A stretch of DNA of 12,486 nt. It comes from Stephanodiscus triporus (lineage: Eukaryota > Bacillariophyta > Thalassiosirophyceae > Thalassiosirales > Thalassiosiraceae). Positions 7,638-12,486 of the stretch are shown piece by piece; the first letter of the stretch is position 1; every line of letters begins with the position of its first letter. The translations under genes and the position numbers were made by a program. Below the pieces are notes generated by a model. The model searched no databases. It worked only from the letters and a program-made list of their open reading frames with translations, and was not told where the DNA came from. The DNA lies in assembly GCA_036939755.1 (NCBI GenBank), contig JALLAZ010001366.1, forward strand, positions 1-12,486. Direction: 5' to 3'.

Positions 7638-7860
7638 TGCCGAGAGAGTCGGCGAGAAATTAGAGAGACGGGGGGTGCACCAAGCCGTGTCAATAATTGC
7701 TTATGACTACTAGAACTAGGCGCTGCCGCTACCACATCATCGTGCTGCCTCTTTCGTGAGAATGAGCTCTCAACGCAAGGAGGCCCGCTCGCGCTCTCGT
7801 CTGGCCCTCACCACAAAGGAGTAGAGTATCTAGGTACATAGGTTGGCGCCAAATTCAAAA
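7638..7860. other. probable 5' leader of the DIRS-type element
   Basis: No supported gene lies here. It precedes the first ORF of the element. It holds the perfect 10-bp palindrome TTGGCGCCAA (7843-7852); in minus-strand sense this gives TTTGGCGC, a match to the E2F/DP consensus. I see no TATA box. The outer boundary of the element is uncertain. Confidence 0.35.
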
Positions 7861-7891
7861 CTTCCGGCTGCGTTTTGCGCTTCCGGCTGCG
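7861..7891. repeat. 12-bp direct repeat
   Basis: CTTCCGGCTGCG occurs at 7861-7872 and 7880-7891, separated by TTTTGCG. It is followed by the near-palindrome GTACGTAGTAC. It lies near the presumed outer edge of the DIRS-type element. Confidence 0.7.
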
Positions 7892-7922
7892 TGTACGTAG
7901 TACCGCGTGCAAATCAATTCAC

Positions 7923-7970
7923 CGATAATAATAATACAGAGTAATAGATGATAATAATAATAATAATATG
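7923..7970. repeat. ATA/ATG-type microsatellite
   Basis: Imperfect trinucleotide repeats of the AAT family: a short run of ATAATA near 7925-7936 and a longer run of about six units near 7951-7968. The tract is in the 3' flank of the cobalamin gene. Nothing else is recognised in 7892-8058, which would include that gene's 3' UTR. Confidence 0.8.
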
Positions 7971-8058
7971 TTGACGAAGCGTCAGATCTCAAATCAATTA
8001 TAAAATCTATTAGGTGCTTGTATGGCTCTCTACTTAATCAATGTTGCAATACACGGGA

Positions 8059-9060
8059 TCAATCCTGCTGGTAACAGCGACCATTCAACAAACACAATTC
8101 CGCCTTTTGCGCCTCTCGTCCAATATAGGCCGCGTGTCCAACCGATACCAATTCGTTGGCATGTTCCCACGTCTCAAATATTTGCACAGTGAGCTCCTTT
8201 GCTGTTCGACCCTCGAATGACATCATGGGATCAGGTCCCTTCCCACCGGTGCAACTAATTTTGTTTCCATCCACATCACACACTTCTCCCTTATCATTCA
8301 CGATGCAGGAGTGATACGTCGCGCATATCACCCCCTTGGTTGTATCGATCTTCACCAGAAAGTAACCCTTCTCGTCCATTGTCAATGAACGTGCGGATAA
8401 AAACCTATCGAGTATGGCACATTCCATGCGTTTTGTAGAACTAGCTCCGTCCTCGGAGGAGAATAATTGTTGTTTGATTACGTTGGGCGCACCCGAGACC
8501 ATGTGCACCACCATACTTGCCGACGCAGAAACATGTTGATTGATCCATCCCTGTGCATCGACAAACTTTCGAGATGCCAATCCCTCCGAATGCAATCCGG
8601 AACCTATTTCATTAGTAACGAAGATGAAGGTAGCATCCCATTGGGATATTAGTTTGTCAAACTCTGCCTTGATTTGTAGTAGAGCCTGCTCCGATGAATT
8701 GTTAATATGATCGTGGTCGATGGATGATGTAGCAGTATTGTTGTTGGATTTTTCTGGTTCGGTAAAAACATTTAATTCCAAGAAATAATTCGTCAACCAT
8801 AATGTCAAACAATCCACAAGTATCACTCGTCCACTATACACCTCGGCATATTTACTTGGATGCATAGGTTCTTCGATGGTAGTCCAATGTTCTCCTCGAT
8901 CTTTTTGATGGCGTTGGATTCTAGATTGAAAGTCTTCATCCCAAGCCTTCGATGTGGCGAGGTAGATGGGTTTCTTGGATAATCTCTCGGCAAGCGATTG
9001 TGCGTAGGAAGATTTTCCGGAGCGAGCGCCACCGGTAATGAGATAGACTGTGGCGGGCAT
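8059..9060 (-). CDS. adenosylcobinamide kinase/guanylyltransferase (CobU/CobP family) fused to a DUF4346-like C-terminal domain
   Basis: CobU-type enzymes phosphorylate adenosylcobinamide and then transfer GMP, giving adenosyl-GDP-cobinamide for assembly of the lower loop of vitamin B12. This 333-residue single-exon frame shows the P-loop ITGGARSGKS at 8-17. It also has RIQRH with His51 aligning with the His guanylylated in bacterial CobU (His46), and EEP at 63-65. VDCLTLWLTN follows at 82-91, then VTNEIGSG at 148-155 and the NQ..A...MV.GAP..IK block at 174-196. Residues 96-125 are a polar low-complexity insert. Bacterial CobU is about 180 residues. Here a separate domain of about 105 residues (228-333) follows, beginning KGYFLVKID and ending GHAAYIGREAQKAEL and CYQQD, which I read as DUF4346-like from memory. 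I see no targeting peptide before the P-loop. Base composition is lower in GC than the flanking retroelement, so it looks like a host gene. Confidence 0.9.
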   Translation of the reverse strand: MPATVYLITGGARSGKSSYAQSLAERLSKKPIYLATSKAWDEDFQSRIQRHQKDRGEHWTTIEEPMHPSKYAEVYSGRVILVDCLTLWLTNYFLELNVFTEPEKSNNNTATSSIDHDHINNSSEQALLQIKAEFDKLISQWDATFIFVTNEIGSGLHSEGLASRKFVDAQGWINQHVSASASMVVHMVSGAPNVIKQQLFSSEDGASSTKRMECAILDRFLSARSLTMDEKGYFLVKIDTTKGVICATYHSCIVNDKGEVCDVDGNKISCTGGKGPDPMMSFEGRTAKELTVQIFETWEHANELVSVGHAAYIGREAQKAELCLLNGRCYQQD

Positions 9061-9473
9061 GGATGATTATTGTTGATGAATTGAGGGATTGTGGTCGAAC
9101 GAGGCGAGTGGTGGTAGTGGTAGTATGGAAGTAGCGAGCCACAGATCTATCGGCAACAGAGACATCGATGGAATAAGGAATAAAGTAGTATCGTAGTACG
9201 GCACGGCGGAAGGGTTAGATATGGTTGATGGATTGATGTTATGAGAGTGTTTTTGTGGTGAAGGAGAGAACGGGAGTCTCGCGCACAATTCGAGATAAGC
9301 GATTTTTTTGACTTATGTATCGTACCCGGTTCGTACGTATGGTAGAGATAGATACCTAGAACGTGCTTCGGAAAAGAAATCGTATTTTAACGTAAAAAAC
9401 ATTGTTTAGCGAATAGCGTAAGTTAGTAGTGAAAAAAATAAGCCATGTACATCATACCCGGAGATGAGTCGGC
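9061..9473. other. intergenic: probable cobalamin-gene promoter and 3' flank of the next gene
   Basis: I support no gene here. The open frames present are short and compositionally odd. The part next to the cobalamin gene is rich in GTGGTAGTGG-like words, and 9300-9430 is AT-rich with long A and T runs. Either could include a promoter, but no specific element can be named. Confidence 0.5.
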
Positions 9474-10125
9474 CTACGTTTTGGGGAGGTGGTGGGTGGG
9501 TGGGCTGGCAACGACGGAAGATTCTGATAATTGCGAGGAGATGACGATAACGATGATGACAATAACGACGACGATGCCGCCGAAGGATTCCATCGTCGTC
9601 TCCGGGGGAAGGGCGGCGGAGGAGGACGATGACACCAACGGGGGGGGAGGGGGCATACGCATCATCGCGCTCGCGAGGAGGAGGAGAATGTTGGCGACGT
9701 ACGCTGGCGACAACGTGAGGGGAGTAGGAGAAGAAGCAGAAGAAGGAGAACGAGAATGAGAACAAGAACGAGAACGAGAACAAGAATGACGACGATGATG
9801 ATCATTGGGCAGGACACCGTGACGTGCGGTACAACGGATATGAACCTGCAGGGGCAATTGCGGTGACGAAGATGATGAGGACAAGGATGACGATAATGAC
9901 AATGATGACGACAACACCCTGCTCCTGGGAGGATGGCGCACTCGTGGATGTCGGATCGAACGGCAACTCGTTGTCCACGACCCCTCCCCTCCCCTCCCGG
10001 ACCGCCGACGCCCCCCCCTCCCGCGTCGTCGTTGTCGTCGACGTGCGCGGAGAGAATGATTCGACCACCCTTGGGAGGAGGACGAGGAGGAGGGAGAGAC
10101 GCCAGCGCCAATGTTGCGGCTTCAA
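9474..10125 (-). CDS. possible two-exon gene for a small secreted, plastid or membrane protein
   Basis: Exon 1 (10125-9846) begins MKPQHWRWRLSLLLVLLP followed by RVVES-FSPRTS, a good signal peptide. An F directly after the likely cleavage site recalls the ASAFAP-type plastid targeting of diatoms. A CAG|GT donor at 9846/9845, a pyrimidine-rich stretch and a CCAG acceptor at 9704 define a 142-nt intron. The joined frame is exact (510 nt, 169 residues) and ends at a TAG at 9474-9476. The protein would have hydrophobic runs at about 72-91 and near 142-153. Both runs are encoded by GTC/ATC trinucleotide repeats and could be repeat artefacts. No family is recognised. The signal peptide and the clean splice are the case for it; low complexity is the case against. 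Confidence 0.3.
9746..9787. repeat. hexanucleotide tandem repeat, about 7 units
   Basis: Seven units of GAGAAC or close variants (GAGAAT, AAGAAC, AAGAAT) in a row. On the minus strand this is a GTTCTC pyrimidine tract inside the proposed intron 9704-9845, upstream of its acceptor. Confidence 0.85.
9865..9915. repeat. imperfect GAT/GAC trinucleotide repeat
   Basis: A run of GAC, GAT, GAG and AAT triplets. On the minus strand it is GTC/ATC and gives a hydrophobic Val/Ile run in the frame of the proposed exon 1 at 10125-9846. A similar tract at 9541-9575 lies in the proposed exon 2. Confidence 0.8.
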
Positions 10126-10241
10126 ATTATGTGCAACGGTCTTTCGTGCGGGGGTGTTGAAGCAATATCGAAATGATGCAATTCGAATAGCCGATTAGAC
10201 ATTGATAATCGAGATATTAATTGGATTATGAGTATTTGCTT
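10126..10241. other. short spacer after the copia element, no LTR recognised
   Basis: AT-rich sequence between the copia pol stop and the proposed signal-peptide gene. An intact copia 3' LTR would normally begin TG soon after the pol stop, behind a purine-rich tract. I could not identify either with confidence, so the element may be 3' truncated or the LTR may extend under the neighbouring gene model. Confidence 0.4.
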
Positions 10242-10644
10242 CTACTCAGCGACCGCAAGAGGTCGATGGAGTTCTCTGGCTTGCCAACGTGTAGACGTGG
10301 CAGGCCGAGGAACTTTCGGATGGTCACGCCAGGAGATTTTCTTCTTCCCGCCAGATTTGGGCTTAGGAGAAGATGATGTGACCTCAACACACTCCCGCGG
10401 TGAAATCTTGGGCCGAAGGAGTCGAGAATTCATCGGAAGAACTGTGGAAGATTCAACTTGGATATGGGAGGGAAGAGGTGGATCTTCAGAGTAGTCAATA
10501 GGGCAATTAATGAGAATAGCTCGCATTTGACGGAATTGAACACCTTGAAGAGGTTTTGTAAGAACATCAGCCCACATTTGTTCGGTAGGACAGTAGCGAA
10601 GGTTAATATCTCCAGAATCATAATAGTGTTTGATAAAGAAGTAT

Positions 10645-10665
10645 TTGACCTTGACTGGTTAATTC
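10645..10665 (-). other. frameshift in copia RNase H
   Basis: The RNase H frame holding WYVDAS and QDN loses sense after SSSKRIN, while the register beginning VKVKYFFIKHYYD carries the conserved end ADVLTKPL. A one-base change (modulo three) near the CCAGTC word explains it. Confidence 0.75.
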
Positions 10666-12022
10666 GTTTGGAACTGGATAGGCATCCGTTCTTTTCGAGT
10701 GATAAAGTACTCATATTGTCTTGGAAAATGATATTCTCCGAGATTGTATATCCTTGTGCTTCAAGGAAATGACGTGTCCAGAGAACATCACCAGATTTAT
10801 CATGAACCGCTACCAGTTCTGATTCAGTAGAGCTTTTAGTATTGATTTTTTGTTTATTGGATGAGCTGAGAACTGCACCCGCGCCAAGGATGAGGAGGGC
10901 CCCGGTGTGTCCCTTGCAATCATCATGGATTTGATGAGATGCATCCACATACCAACAAAGAATAGAAAGGGAGTTTGCTGATAGTGTAAAATTGAGGAAA
11001 CGAGTGCCAAAGAGATATTTGAGTCGTACCCGTTTAAGTTTCCCCCTGTCATCTTCATCCGGTGCTTTGACCCGGGTGGTAAGAAAGGCAACTGCAGTTT
11101 GAATATCATGACGGACTCGAAATAGGAAAAGAAGTTGGGCAGTGGCATGATGATAGGCAATGGCTTGTGACTCTGGGAGTAACTTGGCATCTTTGGTATC
11201 ACGAATTTTGAAAAGGTGGTCAGCCGCAGGTGATGACGCCACTCCCGTAATCTTTTCAGGGAACTTATCAATGATCTGCTTTATATAAGGAATCATGTCA
11301 AATGAGACAGTGTCAGGAGTAGAAAAATTCATGTTCATACCAAGGTAGTCATGAATAGAGCCACGGGTAGCCTTGAGACGTTTGTCCGGAGTTTCATAAC
11401 ATTGTTGAAGCCATTCTGTGAAGCATGTAACAACAGCTTGATGTTTATGACCGATAAGTAAGTCATCGACATGCCAACAGACAGTGAGTTGATGACCATC
11501 CACTGTCTTGTTGGCGACGCATGGGTCATATGGGTTGAGAGTAAAACCAATGGATTTGAGGTTGGCCACAAGTTTGCGGTAAAATAGAAGAGCACTTTTC
11601 ATCATGCCATATAATGCTTTCTCCAGTTGGACATATAGGACAGGTTTACCCTTTGCAGTCGTGGTGATGTATTTGCGGTAGATATTGGGCGCGATGGTGA
11701 CCATGAGTTTGGCAAGAATGCCATCCAGACATATGAGGACATAGTCAGGGTTGTCTGCCTGTAGGAAAGCACCAGGAATATCACAGGTGGCAACATCGCG
11801 GCCTTTGTGAGCAAAAATAGTGCTTTGAATAAATATGGCATCGGATGTTACCGTGGGAGCGGTTGCTTCATCTTTGGCAATGTGTTCACGTTGTTTACTG
11901 CCATCAGCACAACCATGGTCTTTGACCTCCCCAGATTGTTTTTTGGTGAGGAACATGAGTGAAGATAGAGCCTTGCAGCTGTCTTCCCGTGATAGTGTTT
12001 TAGGATCCTTGGGGGAGAAACA

Positions 12023-12025
12023 TCA
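12023..12025 (-). other. in-frame premature UGA in copia pol
   Basis: The reading frame before the stop and the RT frame after it are in the same register, and the protein continues sensibly on both sides (..RQFHVL stop CFSPKDPK..). Later decay near 10655 makes a disabling mutation the simplest reading. Confidence 0.7.
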
Positions 12026-12486
12026 GAGGACATGGAATTGTCGGAGTTCTGTCATGAGTGCTTTGTTGCCACGCTCTGCAAATTTCTTCAACCCAGCCTT
12101 TAGACCGTATTTTTTCTTGTTGTTGGGATTACCGATAAAAGTAGACTCAGTACAGTGAAGCATGACATAGTGACAAACGTGAGCAATGTGGTGTTCATTA
12201 GAATCCACCTGTCGACCACGAGCATCAACATAGGGGAAAGAGGTATCCACATCGCCGGCAACAGTGGTAAAAAGATGATAGTCTGCAAGACGTTGTGGAA
12301 GTACATGTGCACGAGAAGGATTACGGCGGACATTGGGAGAAAATGGCGTAGGTATGGGAGATGTAGGAGATTCATCATGTTCAACTTTAGGGAGGTAGGC
12401 AAGAGTTTGTTTGATGGGTGGAGGCAGAGGAACATCATCATCATCATCAATGACGATGACTTCAGGAGGTGGTGGAAGGACCTCAG

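Larger units (their letters stand above)
240..7860 (-). mobile_element. DIRS/Ngaro-type tyrosine-recombinase retrotransposon, RT-defective copy
   Basis: In element sense the order is small basic ORF, Gag-like ORF, RT-RNase H, tyrosine recombinase. RT/RNase H together with a tyrosine recombinase instead of a DDE integrase or endonuclease defines the DIRS order. I see no methyltransferase domain between RNase H and the recombinase, which is more like Ngaro/PAT-type elements than DIRS-1; this is inference. The whole unit is visibly richer in GC than the cobalamin gene to its right. The limits given are approximate. I did not find convincing inverted terminal repeats or split direct repeats shared by the two ends; only short words match, such as CTAGTTCT near 7711 and near 297. 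The copy is probably inactive because its RT lacks part of the catalytic region. Recombinase, Gag and RNase H frames are otherwise open, which suggests fairly recent damage. Confidence 0.85.
10242..12486 (-). pseudogene. Ty1/copia-type pol fragment: linker, reverse transcriptase, RNase H
   Basis: This is the 3' part of a copia-type polyprotein, partial at the right edge. From 12484 the frame reads a Pro/Asp-rich linker, then RRNPSRAHVLPQRLADY and a stretch ending LKKFAERGNKALMTEL, until an in-frame TGA at 12023-12025. The same frame resumes after it with MFLTKKQSGEVKDHGCADGS, the RT motif A DIPGAFLQAD, LEKALYGMMKSALLFYRKL and HVDD (where YVDD is usual). RNase H follows with WYVDAS, the TKSSTESE glutamate and QDN. 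Near 10650-10662, after SSSKRIN, the sense frame moves by one register to VKVKYFFIKHYYD and then MWADVLTKPLQG, the conserved RNase H end, stopping at 10242. One stop plus one frameshift make this copy non-coding for a full protein. Integrase, protease and Gag lie beyond the window. Confidence 0.9.

Noticed and set aside
10126..10241. 3' LTR of the copia element
   Set aside because: No matching second copy is in the window, no clear polypurine tract precedes it, and TG/CA ends cannot be chosen among several possibilities.
1..12486. tRNA, rRNA or CRISPR arrays
   Set aside because: No cloverleaf-like sequence, rRNA-like core or regularly spaced repeat-spacer pattern was recognised; the tandem repeats found are microsatellites.

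Overview
The window looks like nuclear DNA of a eukaryotic alga, most likely a diatom or another stramenopile. Three things suggest this: two retrotransposon pol genes of kinds common in such genomes, a compact intronless cobalamin-salvage gene, and a possible secreted or plastid-targeted protein with an F right after its signal peptide. Every supported gene reads on the minus strand. The assignment rests on recognition of families, not on a search.

Layout, left to right. About 1-240 holds a candidate partial reading frame and several strong inverted repeats. About 240-7860 is a tyrosine-recombinase (DIRS/Ngaro-type) retrotransposon. In its own sense (right to left) it carries a small basic protein (7565-6981), a Gag-like protein with a CCCH-type zinc knuckle (6997-4166), a pol region with reverse transcriptase and RNase H (4165-1429), and a tyrosine recombinase overlapping the end of RNase H (1773-530). 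Gag and pol share one frame and are separated by a single UGA in the context UGA-CGG. A guanine-quadruplex motif begins 19 nt downstream on the RNA. The RT is broken: the stretch between the LVVPTSLQ-like motif and the YVDD motif is missing and the frame changes there.

7860-8058 is a spacer with a 12-bp direct repeat and an AT-rich microsatellite. 8059-9060 is an intact single-exon gene for a CobU/CobP-type adenosylcobinamide kinase/guanylyltransferase, with an extra C-terminal domain of about 105 residues resembling DUF4346. 9061-9473 is intergenic. 9474-10125 may be a two-exon gene for a small membrane or secreted protein, built partly on simple repeats. 10242-12486 is the 3' part of a decayed Ty1/copia element (linker, RT, RNase H). 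It has one in-frame stop, one frameshift and no recognisable LTR, and it runs off the right edge.

The points most worth a second look are the Gag-UGA-Pol arrangement with its RNA structures, the extra basic ORF ahead of Gag, the recombinase frame without an early AUG, and the CobU fusion.
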